Positions 37,501 to 48,966 of a DNA stretch of 64,000 bases are shown here, in pieces (position 1 is the first letter of the stretch; every line of letters starts with the position of its first letter). Location of the stretch: assembly GCF_963678975.1 (NCBI RefSeq), contig NC_089281.1, forward strand, positions 25,400,765 to 25,464,764, read 5' to 3'. The DNA is from Dysidea avara. Lineage: Eukaryota; Porifera; Demospongiae; Dictyoceratida; Dysideidae. The notes below the pieces were generated by a model. It was not told where the DNA came from. It saw nothing but the letters and a program-made list of their open reading frames with translations, and searched no databases. The position numbers and the translations under genes were made by a program.

Positions 37501-38900
37501 GTCAACCTTATGGTTACACTTGAAACCCCCTTTACAAATTTCTACTGAATGACTGCTAAAAAGGTTGACATTTCCAGTTACTGTACAAAATTTTAGTAGC
37601 ACTACAAAATTAGGTTGGACTTTTGCTACTAAAGTTTTGGATTTTTATACTGACCTTTTTTCAAGAGGGGGCTAGAATTCTCTGAGTCCCCTTGCACATG
37701 GGCCTGTAGATGGACGCATTAGGCTCCTGGTATATGTATTGTTGATTAGCACTGTAGCCATCAATAGCTATAATTAGCAGTTTAGTAGTTGAAATTTGGC
37801 TTACACTTCCCCAAAGAGAGATGGCTTATGGTCCATGAATTGAACACAACTATACTCTTATACCATCGTGGGGCTCACTATAGTTAGAAGAACAATAACT
37901 GCCAGTGAATTCCCATGTAGTGCTTGATCTATTGCAACCTCCCAATAGTTACAGCACCACCAATATTTTTAGCCGTCACTATTTTATTTCGTGTATAGAG
38001 GATATGCATGTGTGTTAAGTGCATTGGAGGAGACAGGGTGGCATGTGCAAAGTGCGTGGCATGCTCAGCTAGAAGGGTTTAAAGGCATGTCTCATGTGCA
38101 CCCCTGACCCATGATTGAATCTGGAAGTGGAAGCAATTTTAAACCAAATGTTGGAGCCGGTGAAAAATGGTTATAACAAGAGTGAACTGAAAAAGGAAGC
38201 TTATAATTAGCCATACCAATTGGCTTTAAAATGAAAAAAAAATTTTGAAAACACTTTGCATCATTGATCTTCAGGCAATTAAGCTTGAAGTTGACACTAA
38301 AATTAATACAACTTCACTTTAGTGTCAACCATGTGTAGAAAACATCGGTCTTCCCTGTTCCCTCACCTCCTGGCTAGTTGTAAAAATCAAAAGTTCTTGT
38401 CTAGTTTATCACTGTCTCATAGATAATAGTATCAATAATCATCTTATGCAGTGTTGCAAGGTGCCTTATAATGTCCTGGTAATATAGATGTTGTAGCTAC
38501 TACAATTAATTTACATGCTCACTTCAGTATTGTCCCTAAAAATGTGCTTTCCATAACATTAAGAAGTGAGGGAGTTAAGTAACACCTTATTATCAGCAGT
38601 TTTTTATTACTATTAAACTGATCATTGTGTTATATTGGCAGTTAGATACTCTCCCCACAAAATTAAACTCTATAGATTTGTGGAACAGAACTATACATAC
38701 TCATTACAATGCTAATGGAATCAAGCTTATCCATGGCATTAATTGAGCTCCAAATAGGTACATTCTGTATGTTGCATGCACTGTATTTTACGTAGGGGTT
38801 TGTCAATATATTGCCATATAATACATATATAACAATCTAAATGCACTATATCATGTACATAGTTACTTAGCTACAAGGTTCAGGAGGTGAATCCTCTTTA
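34511..38900. other. intergenic stretch, nothing identified
   Basis: No ORF, domain or well-bounded element found. A tgcctgacat motif recurs in both orientations at 35290-35570, suggesting a decayed palindromic element. Bases 35027-35050 begin with the common caggggcgtaac terminus. Confidence 0.35.
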
Positions 38901-38926
38901 TCCAATGAGTTTGATTTATTCCTGGG

Positions 38927-39556
38927 TTAATGTAGTCTTAACATGTGACCATTAAGACGACGTTTTGTAGTAAGCCTTGATCCACAAAGATGACACTGAA
39001 ATGGCGAGTGAGCTGTTTTGTGGCCAGTCAGTGTGGAAAGTCGAACAAATTTCTTGTAGCAAATATTACACTGATATGGTTTTGCATCAGTATGAGTTTT
39101 CATGTGGCTGGTCAAACAGAAAGCTGTTGTGAATAGTTTATGGCAGACAGCACACTGGTACGGCTTCTCTCTAGTGTGCAACTTCCTGTGTAACCTTAGG
39201 TAACTTGAAAATCTGAACTCTTTAAAGCAGATATCACATTTGTGAAGTGCCTCTCCTCTTGGCTCATGGATACTCTGCATTGGTGCCTTATCACATGATG
39301 GCCGTTGCTTATGAGCATGCAAGTGCCATGAGAGAGTACCGGGTGTTAAAAAGTCTCTATGACAAACTTCACAAGAGTAGGTTTTACGTGACTGAGTCAT
39401 GTCAAATGTGAGACTAGTGGAAGATGGATGTAATGCTGTCTGGCTGTTACTTGGCTCCTCAACATCATAAAAACGCATGTGAAGTTTGAGGCCAAACTGA
39501 ATTGGAGGTTCAAGTGGTATGCCTTGTCCATAATTGTGATGATATTGGTAAAACAT
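38927..39556 (-). CDS. C2H2 zinc-finger ORF with LINE-derived N-terminus
   Basis: 209 codons read on the minus strand. Residues about 60-83, 105-127, 133-155, 161-183 and 187-209 form five C2H2 fingers, with TGEKP-like linkers (HTREKPYQC, HTDAKPYQC), so sequence-specific DNA binding is likely. The first 22-24 residues (MFYQYHHNYGQGIPLEPPIQ) are not zinc finger. They are the C-terminal part of a non-LTR reverse transcriptase, and the frame stays open upstream through QLVKYHAVCI into the LINE at 39557-42090. So the Met is probably not the true start. Either a zinc-finger exon abuts a LINE by chance, or the ORF is a chimera. No upstream exon of a host gene was recognised. Confidence 0.6.
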   Translation of the reverse strand: MFYQYHHNYGQGIPLEPPIQFGLKLHMRFYDVEEPSNSQTALHPSSTSLTFDMTQSRKTYSCEVCHRDFLTPGTLSWHLHAHKQRPSCDKAPMQSIHEPRGEALHKCDICFKEFRFSSYLRLHRKLHTREKPYQCAVCHKLFTTAFCLTSHMKTHTDAKPYQCNICYKKFVRLSTLTGHKTAHSPFQCHLCGSRLTTKRRLNGHMLRLH

Positions 39557-42090
39557 TATACATACAGCGTGGTACTTAACTAGTTGTGAAAAAGGTAACC
39601 ATTTTTCACTACGATAGTGGACTGTAACATGATCAAAAACTGTAAATGATACAATAATCTAACAGCCCTGTTCTGAAAACGTTGTAATCTTTGAACTGAT
39701 TTGTTTGACTGATGGCCCCCAGACAGACAGAGCATAAGCTAAATGTGAAAAAACTAGACTATCAATTAGTAACTTGGTAATATGATGGTTAAGAACCTTA
39801 CCATGTGACTTAATAATATGTAAATAATATGACATTTTCTTACATACATTAGAAACCCAGGGGCGTAGGGACGGGGGGTTCCGGGGGGTTCAGGGGGGTT
39901 CAGGAACCCCCCTGTAAAATTTAGACTTCTGCAAGCAGGATCCTAACACACCATTTAGTGTGGCAGGACAAAATGAGTGAACAATATAGTGTAATGGCAC
40001 AGCACAACAATTGATAAAACTTACATTCATCTCTCAGGGAAGGATTTACAGAGGTAACATGAGCCCTCTTCATCAAAACTTGCTAAAAAGATCGATATAC
40101 TCTAATAGAGCAGTCAGGTATATACTCTAATAGAGCAGTCAGGTATACTCTAATAGAACATGCATGTAAATATCCATGTCCATATGAAGTTTTTCAGACA
40201 TTCCAACATTAAATGCAAAACTTAGCATGACCTTATACTGCTATAGCTTTGGTGTGCAGTGCATGTTTAAAGATATAGAGCTCCAGTAATTTATCACTTG
40301 TGTTATGCAAAATGAATTCATGCTATGCATATTTGTATAGTTATATTGTTTTGATTGTCATTTGTATCAATGGATTCATGGCTCCTATACCACAGTGAGA
40401 TATAACCATCACTTACAGATTACTATATGTGTCTCTATGTGTTATGCTGTCTGTTTCCACTAGGTGACTTTATCTAGTACTACCTTCATTCCAGGGGCAC
40501 TTAATGCATCATAATTAATGTACTTTTTGCATAAAATATAGCAATTTGCTGAGTTTTGATTTATTAAAATATTGAAAGTCTCTCAGCGGCTGGGGGCTGT
40601 GCCCCCAGACCCCTGTTTCTAGTAACTCAATGCTGGTGCTGGAACCCCCCTTCAAAAAATCCTGGCTACGCCCCTGGAAATCTGATGATCCCATGACAAA
40701 CGACTATCAAAAACAAGGCCCAGATACTTTTGTTTCTCGGTAGTTTGTAAACTAACATCATTGATAGAGATATTTGGATATGGCTGCTGCTTCTTCTGCC
40801 TACCAATATGAAACCATAAAACCGGAGACTTCTGTACATTCAATGACATTCTATGCTTAACCAACCAGTCATGTATCAAAGTTAGTTGTTGATTCATCAC
40901 ATTTGCAGCAACTTCTGGAGTGGACCCAGTGCATACAAGAGTGGTATCATCTGCATATTGTAATCATTAACTACAGAAGGTAGTGTATTTACATAAATTA
41001 AGAAAAGTACGTAGTGGCCCTAAAGCACTTCCTTGAGGAATTGCGGCCTTCATCTGTGCCCAAGATGAAAACTGTTGATTAGATTTCACACGGTGAATTC
41101 TATTAGATAGATAATTCTGAAACCATCTTAATTCAGCATTAGACAGTCCTAAACTTGATAGTCAAGTCAGCAAGATACAGTGATCAAGGGAGTCAAATGC
41201 TTTCCTTAAATCCAAAAATGCTGCACAAAGAGACTTCTTGTTATCCAAGTGGTGAACAATAGAATCAACTGCAACTATTAAAATGTCTCAAGTTCAGTAC
41301 TTTTGCCATGCCTATAGGCACCTTGATGAGGATGGAGCAATTGATGATCTTCCAAATAATTATGATGATAACTGTGCTGACACAATTATCTCCATAATTT
41401 TGGCTACGACAGATACAACAGAAATTGGTCTGTAATTTGATGGATCATCCAAGTTACCCCCTTTGTGGACAGGAGTAATATGGGATTGCTTCCATTCTTG
41501 TGGAATAATACCTTGTTGTAAGGACATATTATTATATAGGTGAGTCAGTAAGAGGTACAGCAATTTCAACTGCAATCTCCTTTAAGTACCGTGCTGACAA
41601 TCTATCTGGACCAGTGGATTTTTGAAATTCTAGAGATGATAAAAGCTTAAATACAGTATCCACAGGAACCTCATTAAAAGAAAAACTAGAGTCACTCAGT
41701 ATCATCAACAGGAAGTGAAAAACTACTAGCAGGCTGATGAGAGGGGGTAACAGCAACATTTTGAAAAAAAATGTTTAGCACATCAGACGAGATATTAGCT
41801 CTTGTTGGTGAAGTAGATCTATTAAGAATACCATTAATACGAGACTACAATTCAGCAGCAAATGCTGGCTGAGATTTGGCCCGAAGAGATGAACTTTGTA
41901 AATAATCAAGCTTAGCTTGACGAATAACAGATTTTAGTTCATTTTTATATTGCTTATAGAAACATTTGATCGTTGTGCTTTCCTTTTTGCCTTATGTTTC
42001 AATTTGATTAAATCTGAAATTTCTTTTGAAAACCATGGTGTGGGTCTTATACAAACATAGTGATTTGTAGCTGCTTTAATTGAAATTTTG
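39530..42090 (-). mobile_element. non-LTR retrotransposon (LINE) fragment, broken
   Basis: Minus-strand order from 42090 down: TPWFSKEISDLIKLKHKAKR (linker before the polymerase), then around 41570-41400 SHITPVHKGG and NYRPISV (reverse-transcriptase motifs), PQGSALGPL near 41030, the catalytic YADD at 40957-40946, NVQKSPVLWFHIG, and KYLGLVFDSRLSW. The element is interrupted at 40676-39859 and resumes with VCKKMSYYLHII and SHLAYALSVWGP. Several frameshifts and stops make it inactive. Motifs fit the CR1/L2/Jockey-type LINE group. Confidence 0.8.
39859..40676. mobile_element. insertion within the LINE, CAGGGGCGTAG termini
   Basis: Begins ccaggggcgtagggac and ends ctacgcccctgg, splitting the LINE coding frame directly after the FDSRLSWDHQI segment. 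Near both ends are gggggttcc / ggaaccccc blocks. Internal atactctaatagagcagtca units repeat three times at 40087-40160. The same unit is seen near 57829 and 56716. Confidence 0.6.
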
Positions 42091-42318
42091 GTCTATCACT
42101 GTGTCCGCCTCCACACAAAAGAACTGTATGGGCACGAGACTAAGAGTGCATCTCGGAGTGCATCTCTACTTATGAAGCTTCCGGAATTTTTCCGTCACAT
42201 GCATGCAAAGTGAGGGCGTTACTTAGTCTGGAGGTTCCCGCCCCTTCCCATCGTTACGCATAGATCTAGAGGAGCGCGTAGTGTTAGACAGTGAACAAGG
42301 AAGGGTAACTTACAACAA

Positions 42319-44712
42319 ATGGACAAGGAACTTTTTCGCTTAAGTATCTGCGATCACGGTGATGTTGACATCGTGGATGATTCACCAGCCGATACTCGGT
42401 CAACAACACAACCGCGTGATTTTGGAGGATACGGATACCAGTTTGTAGATCCTCCACCTAATGGGTCAGATGTTTTGTGTAAGATATGTTGTCTCCCTAG
42501 TAGAGACCCTTATCTCAGTCAGTGTTGTGGTCACACATTCTGCAAGTCTTGTATTGATGGCACAAAGGAGACCTCAACAGTCAGCAGTGCCTGTCCAATG
42601 TGTCGTACTGAAGAATTTCCAACAGTACAAAACAAACAAGTTGATCGTGCCATTAGAAGCCTCCATGTGTTCTGTAATAACAAATCAGAGGGTTGTGATT
42701 GGGAGGGTGAAGTGAATGATATAACTAAACACTTGACGAGTTGTTTGCATGAAGATGTGACGTGTGACAATAATTGTGGGCTAAGTGTACAACGACGACA
42801 CTTGTCTGATCATCTAGCAAACGGTTGCTCACATCGCATCGTTGAGTGCCAACACTGCCACACAACAGGTCAACATCAGTTGATAGAGGGTGAACACAAA
42901 GATCAGTGTCCTAAGTTTCCAATACAGTGTCCCAACCATTGTACCATTGGAACTGTTTGTCGTGAAGAGTTAGACGTACACCAGAGAAGTTGCCCTCTTG
43001 AGATGATATCTTGTGAGTACTATGATATGGGATGTGAAGTGATGTTGGCTCGTAAGGACATTAAGGAACACAACAAGGAGAATGTTGATGAACATTTGAA
43101 CTTGGTAAAAAGTGAACTAGCAAGTACTAAAATTGAATTACTGCAGGCTAGAAAAGACACAGCAGCTGCAGAGAAAAAAATAATTCTGACAGAAAAGCGG
43201 ATCATGGTGAAAGTTATAGCACACGTTGGTGAAGTATTAGCTGATTTGACTGACAAACTTGAAACAAAAATTGAAGATGTGGAATTTGATGGTAGAAAGA
43301 TGGTAAAGAATTTAGAATCACAGCTCTATAATTCGATGAAACAAATTCACAGAGATTGCAACCCTTGGATTATTAAATTGAATAGCCTGGATGCAATGAG
43401 CAAATCAGGGGACCAGGTAGCACCTGTCGTTTTGAAGATGTCTGATTTCAGCAAGTACAAGAAAGACAAGGAATGGTGGCATAGTCCTCCATTTCATGCC
43501 AACAATAAAGGTTATGTAATGTGTATGACAGCTTGTGCTGCAGGCTATGACACTGGGAAAGGTACTCATCTTTCGGTGTGCCTGTTCCTTATAAAGGAAC
43601 CACAACATAACCAAGGATGGCTATCAAATGGGGAATTCAAAATACAGCTACTCAACCAAAATGCTGATGGGGAGCATCATGTTGTCATTCAAGCGTTTAG
43701 TGACCATACTACAATTAATGATAAAGTTAGCAGCAAGTTACAAGCATTGAAATGCTGGAGAAATCCCCAATTCATTTCATATGAAAACCTTGGTGTAATC
43801 TCTGCTAAATGTAATTTTCTCAAGTTTGATTCCCTATATTTTCAAGTACACGTCAAGTGTGTGCCAGAAGTTTGTGACTCACCCTACATGCAGATGCCCC
43901 CACTTACAACTAACATACCATCTTCATTGCCTATTGCTATGGTAAGCCAAATACTGCATTGCACATGTCAAGTGCTATGATATGCACATAATAATTAATA
44001 CAATTTATTGTTACTGTTGATATGTACAGGCACCTCACAATGAGGAAGTATTGGAAACTAAAAAGAGAACTCAATCTGGTGAGCAAAGTTTCTGTCACTT
44101 GTGTCATTTCAAGGTATCATCAATGTTTAGTTAATACCATCCGGTCACCGCCAAGCAAGGAACAGTTGATTACAGGTGTCTGTGATAATTGTGAAGTATC
44201 TTTTTCAAAACTCTTGAAGAGAAAGGTAAGTCAAATCAAGTCATAATAATACAGTACCGCTGAAATGTAACGTCGTCTCACGAGAGTGCGAGCAATTAAA
44301 AAACGAGCTAATTAAAGGGTGAGGCACCTCTTTCACCTGTAAGTATTCATCTGGGGTGAACACTTGGGAGTGACAAGGGTGCCACGCCCTTTAATTAGCT
44401 CATTTTTGATCACTCGCATGAGATGATATTACATTTGAGCAGTACCGTATTAAAGCAATTTATAAATTGCTTCTTACTTTGATTTTATTAGCACTACTGT
44501 AGCCATTGTGGAGGAGTATTTTGTGGCTCTTGTACTACTAAAGTTAAGAAGGCTCTACTTGGAGCAACAGGTGAGCCCCGCCTATTATATGGTTTTGTGA
44601 TTTAGCCCCACCCTTTTCAGCACCTAATGCACACTCAGAAGCAGTACAAGTTTGTGTGGCCTGCAAAATGTCACTGGAACAGATGAAAAAGGAATCCTTG
44701 CCTAACAAATAA
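42319..44712 (+). CDS. RING-TRAF-MATH protein with C-terminal FYVE finger
   Basis: TRAF-family E3 ligase adaptor with an unusual tail. Exons: 42319-43941, 44030-44078, 44176-44225, 44492-44570, 44621-44712; total 630 aa. Residues 54-95 are a RING finger (CKICCLPSRDPYLSQCCGHT ... CPMC). About 116-250 are TRAF-type zinc fingers, 255-345 a coiled coil, and 370-513 a MATH domain (VLKMSDFSKYK, then FKIQLLNQ). After the splice at codon 541 (phase 0) the exons encode CDNC, KRKHYCSHCGGVFCGSC and VQVCVAC: eight Cys in FYVE spacing with a basic KRKHYC patch, then GATAPNAHSEA as in protrudin. Reading through the first donor instead gives a 553-aa protein without FYVE. The first exon is one uninterrupted 1.6-kb block. 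The MITE at 44250-44449 fills most of intron 3. Regular TRAF-like genes lack FYVE. Confidence 0.85.
44250..44449. mobile_element. TA-flanked palindromic MITE in an intron
   Basis: Inverted arms start tacagtaccgctgaaatgta and include gagctaattaaaggg with its partner ccctttaattagctc. It accounts for nearly all of the 266-bp third intron of the TRAF-FYVE gene. Confidence 0.6.
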
Positions 44713-45170
44713 ACTTTGTAGTAGTTCATCATGTGATGCCACTTAACACTTTGTTTATTGTAAACTATGTAGCTTGGCCAACACCATATGCAGCTACAGA
44801 TATTTTATAAAGTATGGTGTCATGATCAATAATATGACCCTACAGGAATAGACTAGTTTTTTTCAGTTTCGTGATTCAGAAGCACGATGCAGTTCCTTTT
44901 TTGAGTGATGGTCGGCGGAAGAGTTGTGATAAAACACTTTATTTTCTGTTGACCATCACTCAAAAAGCAGTCTGGCCATGCGAGACTAGCCTTTTCTAAT
45001 GTACATGCAGTAATGGTGTGAGTGTGAAAGTAGAAAGTCATGCCTGTGTGATCAAATTTACTATGATTCTTTAGTGTACTATATGCAGGTAAATTTGATC
45101 TGTATTCATGCATATAGTATACCAAAGAATTAGATCTCTATTTGCATACACACAGGCATGACTTCCTTAA

Positions 45171-45257
45171 AGAGCCCCCCTGGCCATTGCTGTACCTTCT
45201 AAAACCACGCGGCAATATTGTGGTTTTAGAAGGTACAGCAATGGCTAGAAGGGCTCT
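45171..45257. mobile_element. TTAA-flanked hairpin MITE
   Basis: An 87-bp hairpin with arms agagccc...cattgctgtaccttctaaa, flanked by TTAA at 45167-45170 and 45258-45261. Just upstream, 45030-45170 contains a second weaker inverted repeat around aagtcatgcctgtgtg. Confidence 0.65.
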
Positions 45258-45689
45258 TTAAGAAGACTGAAAGTCTCACTTCTATTAAATAATTGTGAGA
45301 TGCAACTAGTTTCATGGGTATGTACTGATATTATATTTATATTTATTACTGTGCAGCAATCAAAAGATTATAACGCACAGGTGTGATCATAAAAGTTACT
45401 TAAGTTATTACAAAACTCATTAGGGGTAGATATAGTCTATATCAAAGAAATTTCATTCAATGATGATTTAATTAAAGATGATTATACACCACACAGAGAA
45501 AACTATCCCATATAACTGCAATACCAGCTAGATTGTATTCATACACTGCAGTCACAAGGGAAATAAAAGTCATGACTATATAGTCATTATATTTTTCAAG
45601 ACATGAAAGAAGCCTGTAGCATTTAAACATATAGTGTTCCTTTGCTTATAAAGGAGGTGGTCATGATTTCATAACAGGATTGCTCTGCA

Positions 45690-46720
45690 GTACTCGCTTC
45701 GCATTGTTGACTGCCAACACTTCCACACAACAAGTTGACATCAGCTGATAGAGGCGAGGCCAGGGTGAACACAAAAGATCAGTGTCCCAAGTTTCCAAAA
45801 CAGTGTCCCAGCCATTGTACCATTAGAACTGTTTGTTGTGAAGAGTTGGGAAATTTGAGGTGGTATCTTGTGAATACTATGATATGGGATGTGATGGCTT
45901 GTAAGGACATGAAGGAACACAACAAGGAGAAAACTGCAGCTTAGTAAAATGTGAACTAACAAGTGCTAAAGATGAATTAGTACAGAGAAGCAGGTAACAC
46001 TTAAAATTATAGCATATGTTGGTGAAGTGTTGGCTGTCTTGAGAAACAATCCAAGATAAGAATGTTCAATTAACTATAATCACAACTCTACAATTTGATG
46101 AAGTTACTACACTAAGAGTGCAACTTGAGAATTAGCAACTTAGCTACAATGAGGGGACCTGAGGATGTCAGATTTCAGCAAATACATACAAGAAAGACAA
46201 GGATACTATATATAAGTAGTTAAGTACCCAAGCTATTACTATGATCTCCTGGGTACACGCGTACAACTATATGTATCCCAGAATCAGAGGACTCTGTGCC
46301 ACAAATACCATTGTAGTCACTGTGGAGGAGTGTTTTGTGGTTGTTGTACAGGCTAAAAATTAAGTGTTGTTGCTGTACACTTCGCCCACAATTATTGTCA
46401 CACGTCACATCTTGATATAAAGACTCGTCAAGTGTTTAATTATATCATTCACTTCACCCTCCCAATCACAGCCATCTGATTTGAGGCTTCCACCAACTTT
46501 GTTTTTTACTGTTAGAAATTCTTCAGTATGACATATTGGACAGGCACTGTTGACAGTTGATATCTCCTTCATGCCATCAATACAAGACTTGCAGAACGTG
46601 TGACCACAACACTGACTGAGATAAGGGTCTCTACTAAGGAGACAACATCTTACACAAAACATCTGACCCATTAGGTGGAGGATCTACAAACTGGTATCCG
46701 TATCCACCATATACTTACCA
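45690..46720. pseudogene. rearranged dead copy of the TRAF-FYVE gene
   Basis: Plus-strand 45696-45945 matches the TRAF zinc-finger region (42830-43135) with frameshifts. Bases 46130-46200 match the start of the MATH region (43400-43475). Bases 46302-46352 match FYVE exon 4, reading KYHCSHCGGVFCGCC before a stop. In inverted orientation, 46715-46375 match the RING and first TRAF-finger region (42430-42790), with a 2-bp deletion after GTTTTGTGTAAGAT breaking the RING. So the copy once had the same RING-to-FYVE layout and was later inverted and eroded. Confidence 0.75.
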
Positions 46721-48960
46721 GTTGTCCTTGAGGTTGCAGTGCTGGAAATTGGTGGCACCTCATATGAATTTGATCTATGGGCTCGTGCTAAAACACTTCT
46801 TCACTTTTCAACTCATATTTTGCACACATCCTTGGATCAGTCTGTCAAAATTGAGGTCAAAATTCTGCATGCCTGATAGTACATGTCTTGATTCGGTAGC
46901 TGACAGACAACCTGAAGAATCACATTCTCCAGTGCACTAGGAATCTTAGACAAAATTAATCAATACTTTTCAATTTTAATTAGCATGGCAGGCTCATGTG
47001 ATGAATAAGGTACCCCACACTGAAGGACCTATTGTACAGGTGTCAGTTATCTCTATTATGACAACCAAGATATGGTACACGTTACACCTGCTTTCAAGCC
47101 TGCTTACTTGGTGCTTAGAACCTTCTTTAGATTACTGGCAGTATATATGTGCACTACATGAGTGTGTGCACACTTTGTACCATATATCCATCATTATAGC
47201 TATTATTTATAATGATCATGTGATTATAGAGCTGTGGAGTCCTGGATCAACTGTACATAACTGATTCACAGCCCTATATATACATGTGATATATACCAAC
47301 AAATAAAGTGCCACCCAACATGTGAGCATGTTGCCTCCAGGACTAGGTCTGCTGCATAAGTGACCATATCTACAAAAAGGGGTCTTATAGCCTTTCCAAT
47401 TGCATGTACAGTTGAACCTCTCTAATCCAACACCTGCGTAATCCAGAACCCTCACTAATCCAACCAAAATGTCATTCACCAACAATAACCTCTGTAATGT
47501 GATGCCTCTGTACTTCATAAGCTGACACAAAATTTGATGCCCTATACTTGGAAATACATTGTTTTCAACCTTTAATTGTAATCTGACAGAGAATAATAGC
47601 AGCATTAAAAATAATCACAGAAAATAATTTTTAAGCAACCAAAGTATTTAACTGCATGGTTGACAGTAACAGAATAAAAACTGTAATACTTGCAAATTCT
47701 AAAATTAATTCATGTTAAAAACATTGTGTGATCCATTTTACCTGTAATTTACTGCATAATCTGACATAATTCTAGATATTGTATAATGTCGGATTATTAC
47801 AGAGGTGACTTGATAATCCAACAACCTCCTTAATCCAGCAATATTCATAGCTCCCATTGAGTGTCGGATTAGAGGGGTTCAACTGTACTTGGCAATCCAT
47901 AACCTGACTTGTGTGTATGGTACCAGCCTGAAATTTGGTCACCTTACACTCCTAACACAGCACTATTCCTGGATGTAATTTTAAGACAATTAGTTAAACA
48001 AATGATGAGTTATGACTTGTCAAACTTGTAATTTGGAAAGGCTATATGACCCCTTTTTGCAGATCATCACATGACTAGCGATTAACTGAAAATAAGAAAT
48101 GGATGCTATACTCAAATCTGCAAGGGTTGTCAATAACCAATTAATATCTGACTATCAGATGTACCCCTCTATTCCACAGCTGCAGGTCACTGCACAAATG
48201 TTGAAATTGTCTCATCTGCAAGCCAAAGATGGTATCATGATTGAGTAGAAATATAAGTATATACAACACCAAATACGTTGTTTTAAAAATTCACTAAAGA
48301 AATTACTACACTATAGCTATAATTTGTCCAAAGACGAGTAGTTATCTAGAAAAATGTCCAACTTTATTTTTCCGTTAAATATTTATGCACTATATAAAGC
48401 AATTTGCAACCACCTGCATATTACAAGAAATTTCAGTCTGAAGGTGACTGGCTTAGACAGGTTCATCGACTGTATAGGGTAATAGTAGAACAAGATTCTT
48501 CCATTTTAAAACCTCTGTGTTGTCAACTGCTTCCAGCAACTAAATCTGTATTACTCAGTCAGTAACTCAAAATAGTATACAGTGAAACTTCACATAGTGT
48601 AGAACACCTAATATATAATAGTGACCACATCAAGTAGGTCATGTCCTCACTAAGACCACATTTTTAGTCTCATATCCCAAGTTTCACTATAAGAGTGTAA
48701 ACTGCATTGGGACAGGTAACACGTAAAGCATTAAATTTCCAATACTTGAGTATTTACCGTTGGTTCCATCAGAAATGTGAGACCAGTTTAGACAGGTGAC
48801 CTTACCAAGAGTTCAAAATGAACTCTTGACCTTACTATATGTACAGTAATGAGGTTTTAGTGAGTGTGCATCACTTGGCTTTAACTTCCAAGTGAAACAT
48901 GTATCAAAATTGCTTTAAATAAAATAATATAAAAATTCAATAATTTAATCACACCACTTA
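46721..48960. other. intergenic stretch between TRAF copy and protrudin
   Basis: Apart from the pogo-like MITE at 47409-47885 I see no gene. A short element beginning acagtgaaacttcacatag lies near 48580 and may be another pogo-type end. Confidence 0.4.
47409..47885. mobile_element. pogo/Tigger-like MITE
   Basis: 477 bp with CAGTTGAACCTCTCTAATCC at the left and its complement (ggattagaggggttcaactg) at the right, flanked by TA. The interior repeats taatccaac and aatctgacat-type units. No transposase ORF. Confidence 0.7.
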
Positions 48961-48966
48961 TTATTA

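Noticed and set aside
44094-44130. Alternative CxxC (FCHLCHFK) reading downstream of TRAF exon 2
   Set aside because: It runs into a stop within a few codons, and the phase-1 donor at 44078 gives a clean FYVE instead.
46220-46671. Minus-strand RING ORF as a separate TRAF gene
   Set aside because: Has a 2-bp deletion relative to 42319 and is only an inverted fragment of a pseudogene.
47216-47605. 129-codon minus-strand ORF
   Set aside because: Overlaps the left half of a pogo-like MITE; no domain.
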